Positions 45,501 to 46,571 are shown, counted from the first letter of the stretch. The stretch is DNA of 64,000 nt from Planctomycetaceae bacterium (GCA_016793115.1 JAEUIN010000180.1:18553-82552); one strand, 5' to 3'. Program-made: numbers and translations. The notes: generated by a model from the letters alone, not told the origin.

Positions 45501-45717
45501 ACATCGGCACGCCGGCGGTCGCCGTTGTGAGCACAGCGGTGTAGGTCGCCGCATGGCGGAGGGTCGTCAAAGCGCCGCGTCGCAAACTCCGGAAAGAGAT
45601 GTTCGGCAGCGGTAACAACAACACGAGGATGGCACACAAATACTCCCAATCCGTCTTCGGCTGACGGCGACGGCGTGACCGGGAGAGCGACGCGTTGACG
45701 GCGTGACGACTTGGCAT
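15442..45717 (-). CDS. Giant PATR-repeat surface protein with PEP-CTERM anchor (about 10,090 residues)
   Basis: One uninterrupted frame of 30,276 bases. The ATG at 45717 is preferred (GGAAAAG eight bases upstream); the frame can also start from GTG at 45771. It begins with a long export signal, then a head domain, then hundreds of short beta-strand repeats of the autotransporter-associated type, such as GLTKTGNGTLVLTNSANSY followed by GDTVINGGALVIS. These predict a right-handed beta-helix of great length. Nine copies of a larger composite module and three phage-tail-like islands interrupt the simple repeats. Near the C-terminus a second head-like domain appears, and the end is VPEPGSMVLIG, a hydrophobic helix and RRRNRKR, a PEP-CTERM sorting signal. 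There is no C-terminal autotransporter barrel, so export should be by Sec and anchoring or release by an exosortase, which is not in the window. Likely a surface adhesin or matrix fibre; function unproven. I noticed no cysteine after the signal region. Confidence 0.93.
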   Translation of the reverse strand: MPSRHAVNASLSRSRRRRQPKTDWEYLCAILVLLLPLPNISFRSLRRGALTTLRHAATYTAVLTTATAGVPMFPQQAMAAMLIWNTDGTVADPTGGTGTWDTSALLWNNSGVMQAWDNGQSDTALFGGTAGTVTLGTNITAGGVVFNSNGYVLTGDTLTLAAPAGATSPAIQVAGFTRATIGSLLAGTSGLTKTGNGTLVLTNSANSYTGDTVINGGALVISNQGQLGLSTGTIAVTGIAQTGNPGYSGGQLVLNGVGSGGAVTMTRNISLAGRGPGTVNSSGALVSIGNNVLNGKLVLASPASEARITATHGVTTINGNVQLGSSAGQLFYGNGSFIINGQVTGFDFANADRFIKSGSILGTTLWLANNDNTFAQPLRIDSGTVRVADDGALGRSGSGPSNPSARAVDLNGGILEIHTDAPNFNNRQVYNRGTNGFIFTNRALGGSGLNQTVVFNRFDADNATFNHTGRNGYNLTLGGNTGPGTNMQWAGASNLVFNSLSSGTLTLDMNILHDSETTQRAVSFNGNAETVLTGAFLVNGSSNAFAVHKGGTGRMTITNTATPSTIAGAMNINAGTLVYSSVNALPTGQINIGNATTTSGALTYAGAGETISRTLNLNTTTASVFLNAGGTGAVTYNGTINAVTGNKTLILGGDSTADNTIASAIPAAGGTLNVQKVGSGTWVLSGANLYSGTTRVSGGTLKIQDTFSGSSRNVVPNAGAVEFAVDVLTNTAGGVFEYLGDGTNGSNEIVGALTPTAGAGTVRVTAGSGGAALLEFGSLGTVAAGSGVNFVTNVGASVTITGAVNTNGILNAHLYFNGADFAAGSFVGAATYAVESTGTNLSGGNVAPYHITTFDITGQTTATVNAGIKFSDNRNFTLGAAQTLTLQNGAATVSGGILVTGGSTVTISGGTGITSGGAADLVFRTDGAADVLNLNTPIINTTTGGWTKLGAGTLVLGAANANTAAGSVHINEGTVRLAVGGRLGADSINVNLRQGATLDLNGVNLGTSASGTASLNILNGAGTITNSAAATTASLRIGNGNSGAYFSGLIQDGAGDVALVKAGTGTIHLSGMNTFSGPVTLVAGNLDVTRLANIGVASGIGIGDATSAATNAASLVFSGGNLRYIGTNLAGAVEATQTPSVSMDRLFTLAGNGGIYSYGSYGNLVQTRAANHAALIFNNTAPVAFSGAGARTLTLGGDSLGDNEIALQLIDNPNAGEALSVTKSDAGLWILSNTGNSYSGNTTINGGSLRVGIDSSPLTRTLPTTSALILGLTTGSGVLETSGTFTRPVAATATAGSVTWGGTTGGGGFAASIAPLDVNLGGAFATLSWGAGGFVGTGGTQSLFLSSVNAWADVDFQNPINLNVTAGTVNRTITVNDNANTGLDFATISGVISNAGAGTGGILKNGVGTLILGDANTYNGNTVLGDGSLVISSFGNSTGTTASSLGASGGTFQFNGNTTLNLLYVGPGETSTRPISLATALSAARTHRIDSSGSGALVLENFSNDKTGNFTMFLELRGQNTDANRINSVIGDGGGTAGLALAKFDGGVWILGNAANTFVGGVRADGGLLGLMADGSIGAMGSLAPTTAATSNATTITVASTAGLKAGMYVNGSGVAYGDYITAVTSATTFTISTARTVAAGTQLQFGGLLMSNGGIFAADPAGLTLNQPIFHNSNTTAVFAGTAPITIAGAYQVGVGDTDQTISNNLEGGAVLTFNTNLINYKANNRTILFRGFGSTVWNGSLQNAANGTNTTAINIAVHPDATFTMNGAANTFGGTFTLAQGTLILNKKLTTAAVPGQFNFAGGVLQGGIALTGADVINNNVHLTGDPAAFAGTNNIEITGSLTNNGATRRLQNDLTGGASLTISGQVNLSEHATTGRTLAVQGTGNTLITGAVTNGTGTGAGGLLMDGTGTLRLTNQATYTGATTVNDGVLILSGGNGRLGGNTTAAVVINGPGALTLDNGAGDPGTANRLNGKPVTSSRGTLNFLGDGDGSAESIGALTVNSSPFVVNMTDGSGGLGTNTLTFASINLASSGSALDLSGVANLGTINKAIFTTSTGLGAANGILPRVYIDNFSDFAAYDGTDGVVAFAAYNNGNNINTAAATDTMNLTAGNTLTADRTINALKINGTGLTVDGAQRTLNVGSVLATGGSNTLAVTKININGTNHWQVAAGSSLDVTGSLIGGAVFAKAGPGELIFSNKQYFTSTLNILGGTLKLNGGMNTVYAPADTAFFNLAPGATLDLNGNGQFIKSLTGPGVAPGGGGAVINSAGGTATLLADDGGAWGGTVSGAINFAKFGGTAQTISNNNAYTGWTVLGGGTTNLQDDGALPTTSAIELNYAGLSLNNNSNLQRADDDRINDAAAVTMRGGALTYNGRVGDIATETVGALSVLQGANTVSITTTVGSSAVYSAELTFNGGLTRTAGATVNFTSNVQLGTGGNHSRILFNTPLPTVLDGALGGWAIANTNDYAAYNSVNGVGVVGTGGYVGYDETFAGGNITNLGGSSLVPLVTNLTAAATNTGMLRVSGNFTNDITFAAGANVLNLEEGGLLRSNNSFSTSIGTSASRGVLTAGGTEISGTRELVIYSNATANPSFTTPNSAGAIIAGSPVVVMNSTVGIVPGMTLTNANFAAGTTVLSVDGLNQVTMSTNATASAQNQTFGSASFISGVTTSGSPVVTMNSTTMVQPGMTITGTGIPAGTFVVSVDGPTQLTLSQNATANGSALSFTIGVTSTIVNSVIADNGFGNAVKLVKSGAGVLNLSANNTYTGGTVVNQGTLNLVGGGVVIPDGGLTLSSSRVTMNTNAGQIGSGNIVTLNGSSTLTLVGNNTLNSLVFDNVGGTTTPSVVTDGMLTLSSSTPVTATSANPTTFATISGALTLGAGGVNTFNVGAITHDGTPGGVLLVDTLPALVIAANIGGPAGTSINKTGAGLLQLAGANTFDGGVNVAAGGIVLGANSLAGLNGPLGTGAGVFAGGTSLFVNDASRILHNDLTFLSDPTFSNTGGTLDVLTLAGGLTFNTLATTGLVVNLPTPYLDVILSGDIAGIGGVTSFGGGSGANTITKVGLGNITGLNLTGINPTAVINLSGLNTGTGSFSLLLDGDGTSSVQTVNVGNTFTATGVPQVTIGRSGTDYLPYFTTALNKTIAPASFSSLAGGITLVNNNGYGLAVSDAIVFDTVSANQGPTFSVSTANSSLLVPGLTLSGLLTGGPTGVTANVLTKAGDGTLRLTNAANSFGGSDSIILVDDGILEVAADGALGDAANVVRLQTNNLAEGLRISGTFATGRTIDLADAANGIDVTQGNTFTLNSAFTFGTATNSFRKNDLGTLVLTQAQPGWDGVLTVQQGVLRITDGAALGTTDGNTRLGNVGAAIELPGGVTIADPIFVAASNNATSNGINGGGAIRSTAGTNTVSGAVTIDTTTADSNVRAVTLTADGGAVLNVTGGVIGGVGTAGASRHSWVGFGGAGTINITTTGLTHTGTLGIYQLNKFGTGTLNIQVANAFSGRDVFVKQGVLSLNGAGTFGALGGGQGTARTTFVHDFATLELDNSGTDVDNRLGNSILNFQGGDLRIIGAAADTNETTTGTLTLNAGASVFTLDADASGQLNFTTAAVTRGAGSTLLIRADGFGNAAAAGVATIQGTGNGYTFIAPAGATGTPNKSILPWAIGDTNIAGSGTNFVTADAAAAAANTGTARLRLLSGFEQVSNLATAGANVDLAANTGLSSSLSINSLRLDGAGGGVTLSNNAVLTLESGGLLALTGNAGISGTGRVTTASNRELIIHAVGNLDISVPLSGFTGGLTKSGGGTLTLGAGNTFTGAVTVNEGTLKIGGGDFSLAPNQTMQLLGGSLDLNGTVQTFNNLQAQTGSLAVNDLYVANSAGDVINTSATEATLALVGSGTTSFRGRIGNGNVSESDIAVARTTAAGATTDFYFYGDNTYTGATLFNGGRVLLQDTGRLLGTSSIELANATLLVTTSNIDSEPMSLTDRINDAASINLRGAMFQWRSRAALLSTETLGAVTLGAGNSVVDFSEPGTAVNQSDVTFTSFAQTAGQHGTVRFINVDGNFPGLQRLFIDNLNGVATTNIGDGLTNHLIGGWATLEREFASYTPAMGVGGLSSTGYAGYSPVVDPNLAAATDNVRIVIPTAGITTTLTGNRTLNSFNFQGATSSTGSSVLDLGGNTLAVVSGGVILSNVTDGRTMTVQNGNLTAGALNVGGDLYLHGLTWFNGQGDNTGNRDITVSANIVDNGAGPVAVVIAANQGRGTQAATNDFVLTGANTYSGGTWVNSGRVTLATPGADGATTFAVPGNLTVTGGYSGNPGAFVDRNTQVIFGSSGQMGSTGVLTIMGGASVDFGNFNQTIGGLSFDNHGGTTPTLTIGASTLTLNGNLTATSQNPGAVSTISATGAGNIDLGGAVRTIDISPVVWNGDVLSSTAATLNLNAPLTGTGASGINKTGAGTLTLTLANTYAGSTTVSAGTLRYGVVNALPTGTALTIGAAGTLELAGFNGEVGSLAGAAGGLVTNSTTTGSVTFTTGGDNSSTTYAGIISQAADSTLELVKTGTGTMTLTGVNTYIGRTSIQNGAISVNTIGNIGVAGPLGTGTAPDAAVYFGGTSSTGTLIYTGAGEAVDRVFLVEGAGGALQNDGGVFVLNSRIGATSGAKTFSLTAGTLQLAAGRPGSAVADNVGINLANVAGVNFDLSGVGESFGSLSGGGAVGGSILLTTGSLTLGFDNVNAAFAGDVAGGSTGGLTKVGGGMQTFTGALSFTGDVLIQSMNGQSGGGLTLGGNAQLANTTNVVNRGYSTTFAVNASDVIGAYSGTFDTLLTLGAGATLTATYANGTPTALAATADSAAANGRIVRDIDTSLVRVGDLISGTGVTAPGYIVQILDNNTVLVNRTPPAGPSLNFAPTITSVSVVGSAITGLGGFTKNGTGLLVLTGNSSHSGITTVDDGTVQVGGVWTGQKFSLHDTLSDSSQIVFSAANTTNLNFADSTTNLLSFERVGSLSGGAGATTSINLLSGANVAVLAVGGDNSTSTFTGRFLGNGSTMLLKEGIGNFTWSNPTADVFDGPVFVDDGTFTIAGAAGFDASNEVYLSNRGVTLAVTTTGGDTIPFLQGGAGASRIILGTGTQPVGGTTSNYLASVAPVVTLTNNLTVNENTSPNVFTLGGVYTFNGDIQGTATLIKSGNHLWNLTGTSGNAHSGETQITAGTLRTGVLSRSAGVGAVAGGDVFGTLSTATGLRLTGGTLDINGTTQTVTRINAGSTGGTIQLLNGSLTLGNQTTQTTATAFTANLAGVLNINASAAATLSLTGNSAGFGGTINVGANAAVTLNRSGGAINSTGLPAARISLNGTGTQLTVTLADTIGSLAGSGDAVLTQALTLREAGSGAASAPAYTGATSGAGALVLSGFGGLTVTGDLAHTGGITLSSGSSLNLNYGSGNNIVPTSGAITLNGATIRVISTDSAAGILESAVSTSLNAGASSVRALSATTGYLDTGVDGLNLGSITRAAGGTIDFGRSAAATSTSNINGILGGTDAAYATFNQNTWAVANGTAAAITGSVAYNADTFVGAQHTDITSAGANAGGNAATVRFSGANAADITGATTLSMGGILVTGNVGANTSAISGALDAAGGELIIHQYNPLGDLVLSNVGGTNTIITTAGGGRTIIANDLVGTGATNVGYGYLQLGNGGAAGMVGSGAILNNGTLGINRNNPQAIAAVISGTGNVEQLGSGVTTLSGANTFAGRVTVRAGTLEITHNAGLGLAATAATNRWANLTSVNAGGTLLVNVAAGGTIAEVLNLAGGTVDLHSTAATTLAAPIVLTGDSTIRVSNPGAPVNHLVTGEIYGYGNSLTVDGTGGTSRVTLAPATATGARWQDTTITSGGILQIGNNSRGWLGTGNVVNDGSLILNVNDGHYVIENDITGTGSITQARGTAYFTADNSGFSGIWTIGSVAIANAAAEVRIGNDTYTGAIGSGNVTLQATAGSSLLRTHLIADTVLANSMTLNAATTLNAHFLRQGIGNVELAGNLTIGANSASTGRAILQTEAGGVLTFSGTIFGGSSNNLLNIVNNGIFKFGGSTSNAYHGVLSGNNVWVFANTGTTTLLGVNTFNTGNTYLRAGTVVIGTGGVDTIHNDNDMHVLRDAVLSVAGNETIGLLYMQRGAVTDIAVGAMLTVDDNASQLIAGAFTGDGNLTLAGGNYMAMYGTNTATGTLTLNNGTVGAANLANAIGSFSSVTLGSGSNAGRLEYVGGGETYAGDITLAGTGATLTAAGSNRVTASGSGALVLSGNITATATNTLQLTGQTGGYFNPIKNEISGLITQSGGILTLAMNPKVNDDDRYGLSGRWALTNSGNNFSGNIIVNVGMLEFGGDLGTGGAAATSQLGNLTATRTIDLGTADFNGRRYDMFGSGDQISNGSLTTAQGTNVLAPNSGNNGTIIFNSTNAAAFTLPSNITITQSFSSTTNPGSGQIINDGLGAVVIQGNLTSGANGNRTWFLDGTNGGANAISGIISNGSANTVSLIKEGAGTWRLAGVNTYTGQTTINDGILEIAGGNAIANGNTVALNGDGGDGLFSGTAKLRVIDSETIGLLSGDVLTEVEILAGQTLTVGAAGTSTMNGLITGDGGLTRTTAAAAATMNVSAKNTYTGTAIISATGTATGNTTAIVWHLADGGLGSGIGAGTNAAANLVFGSNTAGTFGGVLQWQGYADQSTDRLFTMGLGAAGARINAAGTVIGTTTAPALTFSNTGAIAFTGSGARTLVLGGGTLSDNTFRPQITDGGGATTLSKVDAGMWLITPDVAGNTYTGGTGITGGTLAIQAGNALGSGAISINGGAGVGLEIRGGVGITLANAITNVTAEGGLSVRSGTNILSGTVTTAVNFRVDVDSGASLQLNNGTTMFSGAGAFIKLGNGNLILSGLNTSTGASFVRDGTLILEFGANNTSKLADTAALTLGGITVHTTPGVDPNVAGATKTSGQGGGTVHLSGGSHTEIVSAVTLEPGANAVTRAGGSTAILRMNAITRSASNGTIDFGAAGIAQTDTTNTNGILGVGYATVAKTDWAFNSTNGGDGAVNAIASYNVDAYAAANNVDVTTYAGVGTAANTLRFNNAAGGTLTLGGTFAMTGGGLLVTPNVSAGDVVITGGAIQNAANTAGLEALIIHQHSTTNVLEINSVIQNNTNAQALTKTGAGKLILSGLNTFTGNVNLFEGEIQVGGTAAAPGTPTNAYLSGINQASGNMAAGWQLAEGSTLRFLTTNTTVYNAPAFNGEGRIVMDAGNQAALLFDDDNGNWNGDLDFFGGTVQVNANNNALGGVRGVVSVQNSVNFVFRDGRSLNKVINYAEGTIFNLQNFTTTGQGAFSGRQNFNNTTAAGLVFDAPVGTSPNFVGLNISGVIYGNKGFTKTGDGILQISANNFADVYDGYTGINRTPTLLGQIRVNDGVLYVGGARALGAHGAGNEVVVAAGASLDLRGQALNYGDDSDPARKFIEISGDGHNNTGSLRNTSGTGQLSFLKLNADVTVNSGGTANASALIIGTFDTNLSNANGLSGAFTRNSPVIDGGGFELAVRGGRNGTDNFVIADPSFSSALSRISILEGGTRLRHEVSANIGGASGNAITSGNITNGIYIGYSDVTAADLTGGIAGTGANVGSRLLLENWFGTHHTFGITMDGVAADVFAVGTPGGPRSLSGGHNYLQVDFFTIPDGTTYLDGNISLMGGAHRNILFNDSFGNYSVQEQGNTTVAPATKLVLGGALTGAGGFTKMGFSETRLTADNTFTGAVNVLRFGTSAAPWESHTYKINGVDYATNGLGEGWAEWGLTLNGANGAVANTSGILLQRRGMVTLDNTTRLDPTSGVVGGNNNNRVNDAAVINLEHGWLRINGGLVDNTEVFGTVNVNSGANIFDLYGTDGSGADMDATITTLNRTAGGVLRVTVLDATSTFSTALTAGENARLAVGTLNISQLGAGGAADTTTRSIVQGVFGGVAPLGLDTDFRNLGFNNGNATDLWNQQRNLQLLSGSHFMTYESGYLRPLDDDEYFTPADGILSGAITPDQNVNLSDVLTQMKDNTTVNSLRFGILQDHDGSGGTVHADTTAMNFIDHHAITLNVDGTLKITSGMISSAYFTVGNTSSAGTFILGGALDFDGKEAIINVQNGFYATTSATIGGGTLEIRSAITNAAGLTKTGFQQLNLDGANSYAGLTTINDGTLFLRNGRSALGVGGAGNGVVILGNGSLNTGGGIVVGSPTAREDIYIGILQGEQQVMRNDNDVTVWYSNVTVDNVDAAGFPLFTPRIRTDASATSIIYGNIAGGDTPISNDIVQTDSRVVQFDNASNNVFILRGQFGDRFDGSGNAVPIADPISALPTLAGTRTNENEVLRVTFGGASLETNYILDRQYNAVGRLRLTQGNLFVNYDPAALGNDGTGFWTNTALSRIPGATSDANFLLNGGSTHQGLGFEGGGIYLTKAGQHFNMSSFTTSATTAKFLGGIHESGVVTFGNGDGTLTIGGAAQNFQVQDGGTVVLAMRLAGAIGTAPNNFNFLKQGRGTLELRNSSAGATSTDSNFVLAGGTLVLNHTAATSVALVGVQNARFDGGSLISIASSGANTTENIATDNAASRVLNFSLGGTEIVARTTNLGTARDMTVNLGNANANSTTSNFTRAQGVSANLVEDDTAGGTARVTLNFNVSSTAAAKDAIIPWITYGTQARTATDFAVNSTTGNNVNSFGTVRLAGDLNNNVATWAAAGNISENGGAGFSGTLGGALSINSLRFDAHAESVVDLGAHVLTIAAPALAQSASGLLVSTNVGAFDKTITGGVGAGLTAGGGTTELIVHHYAAGNLNLNVPITGGIDLTIAGPSTTNASTIGTTGAVVLGAANTYSGQTYLNGSILSFDNANQLGTNATATAIVMNGGTLRYTGAGFTSLGAKGIQFNGDGGTIDVANGGAELYLDTAVVSNATYRGDLIKVGAGTLTLNGTSSTFAAAGNPGFLGLMDIRQGTLRVTVDNGNNSAGNGTTEFSTAMGTSLSYLDGTIFRSGTNFAVQMGNANDAGEYSIAEWLTFEGNNYVTVGTLNTDTGNTADAPGGTELSVPVTNPNFRPINLSGVITINGTTTFDVVPGQTLRLNNGGIGFVAGGGDVVKDGQGTMLFYTNNHDFTGNLVVKQGTLYGVGQADVFGTGYNAGRTITLGSADRQGIAVIALSSEGVHGHTLEINHDINVVYNAAQSKRLLLETFANGSRIEINGDITLNDNLQIYLNDGAENGGSQNYANFNGQFKDGTTTSGNLVLSPDDAGSGNDNTSGRPYNYFVFKADNSQFTGDVRVNFNTGYDQDQTAILRLEHANALTSANDVDLGYNSMLQVGGGARTIGSLTTSGGLGPFIGGAAGGTMGASVNGSTEIIENAAAAVGTLTIVQSTPASTEVQWDAFFRNGTLNSQFFAPGAGPTPSAALNLVKSGGGWATLTLDNDYSGTTTVAGGILQVGRSGVGDTGSVGAAGLTANVGTIVAGTGIIQGNSTINGELRPGDEAGSLNGTLIVNGNLALGAAAVGAFQLQRASYTAFNALNIHNSQYSTWNAGHTTDAVYGHLLDDPVTAAQHDQLRIFGNLTVTAGGKFILANNGYNPTAGDIFNLADWTGAAVGLNLGGVAYNGGLFRTGAETGTDLDLFQLGYGYYWDVSQFNSTGDLIVVQAPARQFYWNGDQGTNWNTNNSGNTNWLDGPAGLDVAGTPVFTDDVYFTADSVASFNTTLGANFHVNTLNFGAGANGGGTPTSVGIDTGANTLTIQNGINQAVGSAANIINGAGGIVLAQSQTWTNNSVNALTVIAPVSGASAGLTKEGTGAILLYGANTYGGPTNVNAGVLTVNGSLSTGTTTVAAAGSLNGGGAGTSAGAVGGDLNVAGTLSAGAGNGSAGGGVGAMNVGGNSEWDANANLIFDFASTSGNQTGTEAIVGTNWDYLSIAGTLNLDVGVQKINLYVNSWNGATGYGQNSGANQFDVDAAPTVDTHGGINYSYTWKWAEANSITVNGGAALTGDVNLSDYFNVQTGVVDPNTLGNGVFSAGSYTPNTTGGTFWVSAIGNGLYINYSSVPEPGSMVLIGVAGLGFAAYRRRNRKRADGK
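16432..16716 (-). other. Second head domain near the C-terminus of the giant protein
   Basis: RQFYWNGDQGTNWNTNNSGN, TNWLDGPAG, PVFTDDVYFTAD, TTLGANFHVNTLNFGAG and DTGANTLTIQNG reproduce the opening pattern of the mature N-terminus (W-N-G-D, W, D-x-x-x-F, TLGxN, L-x-F, G-x-TLTI). After it a short PATR stretch leads to the PEP-CTERM. The last 425 residues thus look like a complete small PATR protein joined to the big one. Confidence 0.55.
19100..20015 (-). repeat. Composite super-module 9 of the giant protein
   Basis: From ARFDGGSLISIASSG and RVLNFSLGGTEIVARTTN through AAKDAIIPWITYGTQARTA, GALSINSLRFDAHAESVVDL and SGLLVSTNVGAFDKTITGG to TELIVHHYAAGNLNLNVPIT. SINSLRxD is shared word for word with module 4. 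Confidence 0.6.
21140..22195 (-). repeat. Composite super-module 8 of the giant protein
   Basis: From NRVNDAAVINLEHGWLRING and NTEVFGTVNVNSGANIFDLY, GGVLRVTVLDATSTFSTAL, through DQNVNLSDVLTQMKDNTTVN and SLRFGILQDHDGSGG to TKTGFQQLNLDGANSYAGLT. The middle section is unusual in lacking the ELIIH segment. Confidence 0.55.
24115..24915 (-). repeat. Composite super-module 7 of the giant protein
   Basis: From LTLGGITVHTTPG and TEIVSAVTLEPGANAVTRAG through NGILGVGYATVAKTDWAFNS, AIASYNVDAYAAANNVDVTT and TGGGLLVTPNVSAGDVVITG to EALIIHQHSTTNVLEINSVI and TKTGAGKLILSGLNTFTGNV. Confidence 0.6.
28475..29415 (-). repeat. Composite super-module 6 of the giant protein
   Basis: From AITLNGATIRVIS and ESAVSTSLNAGASSVRAL through NGILGGTDAAYATFNQNTWA, SVAYNADTFVGAQHTDIT and MGGILVTGNVGANTSAISG to GGELIIHQYNPLGDLVLSNV and TLSGANTFAGRVTVRAGTL. 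Particularly close to module 7 in order and wording. Confidence 0.6.
31005..31215 (-). repeat. Phage-tail-like island C in the giant protein
   Basis: Reads ADSAAANGRIVRDIDTSLVR, VGDLISGTGVTAPGYIVQIL and DNNTVLVNRTPPAG: the same G-D-x-I-x-G-T-G plan as islands A and B but diverged, lying between PATR repeats. Confidence 0.5.
32860..33785 (-). repeat. Composite super-module 5 of the giant protein
   Basis: From DRINDAASINLRGAMFQWRS and STETLGAVTLGAGNSVVDFS through LIGGWATLEREFASYTPAMG, TLTGNRTLNSFNFQGATSS and LDLGGNTLAVVSGGVIL to the closing YSGGTWVNSGRVTL. The ELIIH segment is replaced here by a NRDITVSANIVDNG stretch. Confidence 0.6.
34235..35075 (-). repeat. Composite super-module 4 of the giant protein
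   Basis: From NRLGNSILNFQGGDLRIIG and NETTTGTLTLNAGASVF through KSILPWAIGDTNIAGSG, SSLSINSLRLDGAGGG and LESGGLLALTGNAGISG to NRELIIHAVGNLDISVPLSG and TKSGGGTLTLGAGNTFTG. All parts of the module are present. Confidence 0.6.
37370..38660 (-). repeat. Composite super-module 3 of the giant protein, interrupted by island B
   Basis: From DRINDAAAVTMRGGALTYNG and TETVGALSVLQGANTVSI through LGGWAIANTNDYAAYNSVNG to TRELVIYSNATAN, then an inserted phage-tail-like island (37539-37915) before the closing VKSGAGVLNLSANNTYTGG. It is the longest copy because of that insertion. Confidence 0.6.
37539..37915 (-). repeat. Phage-tail-like island B, two tandem units
   Basis: Two adjacent copies: AGSPVVVMNSTVGIVPGMTL with VLSVDGLNQVTMSTNATA, then SGSPVVTMNSTTMVQPGMTI with TGIPAGTFVVSVDGPTQL and TLSQNATANGSALSF. 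The TGIPAGT and LSQNAT signatures match tail-fibre repeats. A recent tandem duplication within the island is likely. Confidence 0.65.
39065..39815 (-). repeat. Composite super-module 2 of the giant protein
   Basis: From ANRLNGKPVTSSRGTLNFLG and ESIGALTVNSSPFVVNM through VYIDNFSDFAAYDGTDGVVA, TMNLTAGNTLTADRTINALK to the closing PGELIFSNKQYFTSTLNI. The DFAAYDGTDGVV linker is the clearest marker of this module. Boundaries approximate. Confidence 0.6.
40784..40980 (-). repeat. Phage-tail-like island A in the giant protein
   Basis: Residues reading TTITVASTAGLKAGMYVNGS, YGDYITAVTSATTFTIS and AGTQLQF. The layout (value in, G-M-x-V-x-G-x-G, then xxVxxxTxFTIS) is typical of repeats found in phage tail fibres and some adhesins and is unlike the surrounding PATR repeats. 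Confidence 0.55.
42790..43565 (-). repeat. Composite super-module 1 of the giant protein
   Basis: Opens at VFEYLGDGTNGSNEIVGAL, passes through GAALLEFGSLGTVAAGSG and FVTNVGASVTI, a linker ADFAAGSFVGAATYAV, a TLTLQNGAATVSGGILVTGG block and ends in TKLGAGTLVLGAANANTAAG. This is the most N-terminal and most diverged copy. Boundaries are approximate. Confidence 0.55.
45225..45480 (-). other. N-terminal head domain of the giant protein
   Basis: The mature protein opens with LIWNTDGT, TGTWDTSALLWNN, QSDTALFGGTAGTVTLG and ITAGGVVFNSNGYVLTG. This W-x-G...W...D.A.F pattern is the usual opening of planctomycete and verrucomicrobial PATR proteins. A second copy of the same pattern occurs at 16432-16716. 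Confidence 0.6.
45481..45717 (-). other. Extended export signal of the giant protein
   Basis: Residues 1-79: an Arg-rich start (SRSRRRR, 12-18), a first hydrophobic stretch (YLCAILVLLLPLP), then a second basic patch (RSLRRG) and a second, milder hydrophobic stretch ending PQQAMA before AMLIW. Two basic-hydrophobic units in a row resemble the extended signal peptides of very large autotransporters and filamentous exoproteins. Predicted cleavage is after AMA. Confidence 0.6.
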
Positions 45718-46092
45718 GACCGAGCTTTTCCGCGCGAAAGAGACTAGACAGCGAATCTGAAACGATTCCACGATCCCGGACGCAACCGCTGAACGGACGA
45801 TTTGTCGCGAGAAACGACGGCGACAAAAGAGACTAGGGCGACGTGTGGCGCGCAGCGCTCGAAGTTCACACGCTGCGCCCCGACATCACGACAGGCACTA
45901 CTTCACGACGCGGGGCACAAGACAGTCGACCTGACGCGGTCGACGATCGACCGGCGCCCCTGCCTTCGCGAAGTTTTACCTATGCCTCGCATTATTTATT
46001 CAGTAGAGAGGCGCTCAACGAATTAGCGGCCGCGCAAAAAAACTAAAACTCTCCGATATTGCTTGAGGAGCCGCGACGCAAAATGCTTACCA

Positions 46093-46108
46093 CGACACAA
46101 TGTCGTCG
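46093..46108. promoter_or_regulatory. Putative operator, copy 1 (CGACACAATGTCGTCG)
   Basis: Part of the palindrome acgacacaatgtcgt (6-bp arms, 3-base centre) at 46092-46106. An almost identical 16-mer occurs 273 bp further right, in the same gap between divergent genes. Two such sites suggest one regulator. Confidence 0.4.
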
Positions 46109-46365
46109 GCATTGAGAGGGGTGTATCTGAGCGCGACGATTCCTGACGGCTTCTCGGTGATGCGGCGCACACGAGTCACGCACGGCCGAAGCGGATCTGG
46201 CAATTCCTCCCCCGCGCAAGCAGGAATTCCGAGATACGAGTGGTTGCTCGTCGTCCAATCTGCTCGCCGGCCGGCTACCGTGACGCAGCCGCGGAGTCAT
46301 AAGCGGTCGCTGCAGGCCGCGGGCAACGCCTTCCGACGGCTCCGCGCTCCCTATGCAGGCGCACG

Positions 46366-46381
46366 CGACACAATGCCGTCG
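46366..46381. promoter_or_regulatory. Putative operator, copy 2 (CGACACAATGCCGTCG)
   Basis: One mismatch in 16 to the site at 46093-46108. It lies about 190 bp upstream of the first tandem HhH gene. Confidence 0.4.
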
Positions 46382-46571
46382 ACGCGAAAGAAGAACGGAC
46401 ATTCTGTCGTACCGCTGCGACAGCTTTCCCCTTTTTTCTCGGGTTTCTCGCGAAATAGCGGCGGAAATTTAGCGAAAAAATTCCACGCCCAGCTCCGAAT
46501 TAGCAGCCGGCACTTACTTTGCCTAAGAGTTACGACGCCTTCCTGATTCTCACAGCCGTCGTTTGCGTTTC

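Larger units (their letters stand above)
45718..46571. other. Long divergent intergenic region between the giant gene and the tandem HhH genes
   Basis: About 850 bp containing the promoters of two divergent units. It holds two copies of CGACACAATGxCGTCG, at 46093-46108 and 46366-46381, the first within the palindrome acgacacaatgtcgt. AT-richer patches at 45980-46060 and 46420-46500 are likely promoter areas. A hairpin ggtcgacgatcgacc lies near 45938-45952. No protein-coding frame here is convincing. The unusual length fits a complex control region. Confidence 0.5.

Noticed and set aside
15442..45717. Classification of the giant gene as a true autotransporter
   Set aside because: No C-terminal beta-barrel; the frame ends in a PEP-CTERM signal instead.
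15442..45717. CRISPR or direct DNA repeat array
   Set aside because: Repetition is at protein level with strongly diverged DNA; no identical spaced DNA repeats were seen.
46100..46546. 148-codon plus-strand frame in the divergent gap, and a 119-codon minus-strand frame at 46043-46402
   Set aside because: Both are rich in Arg and Ser, lack ribosome-binding sites and domains, and overlap each other. More likely a control region.
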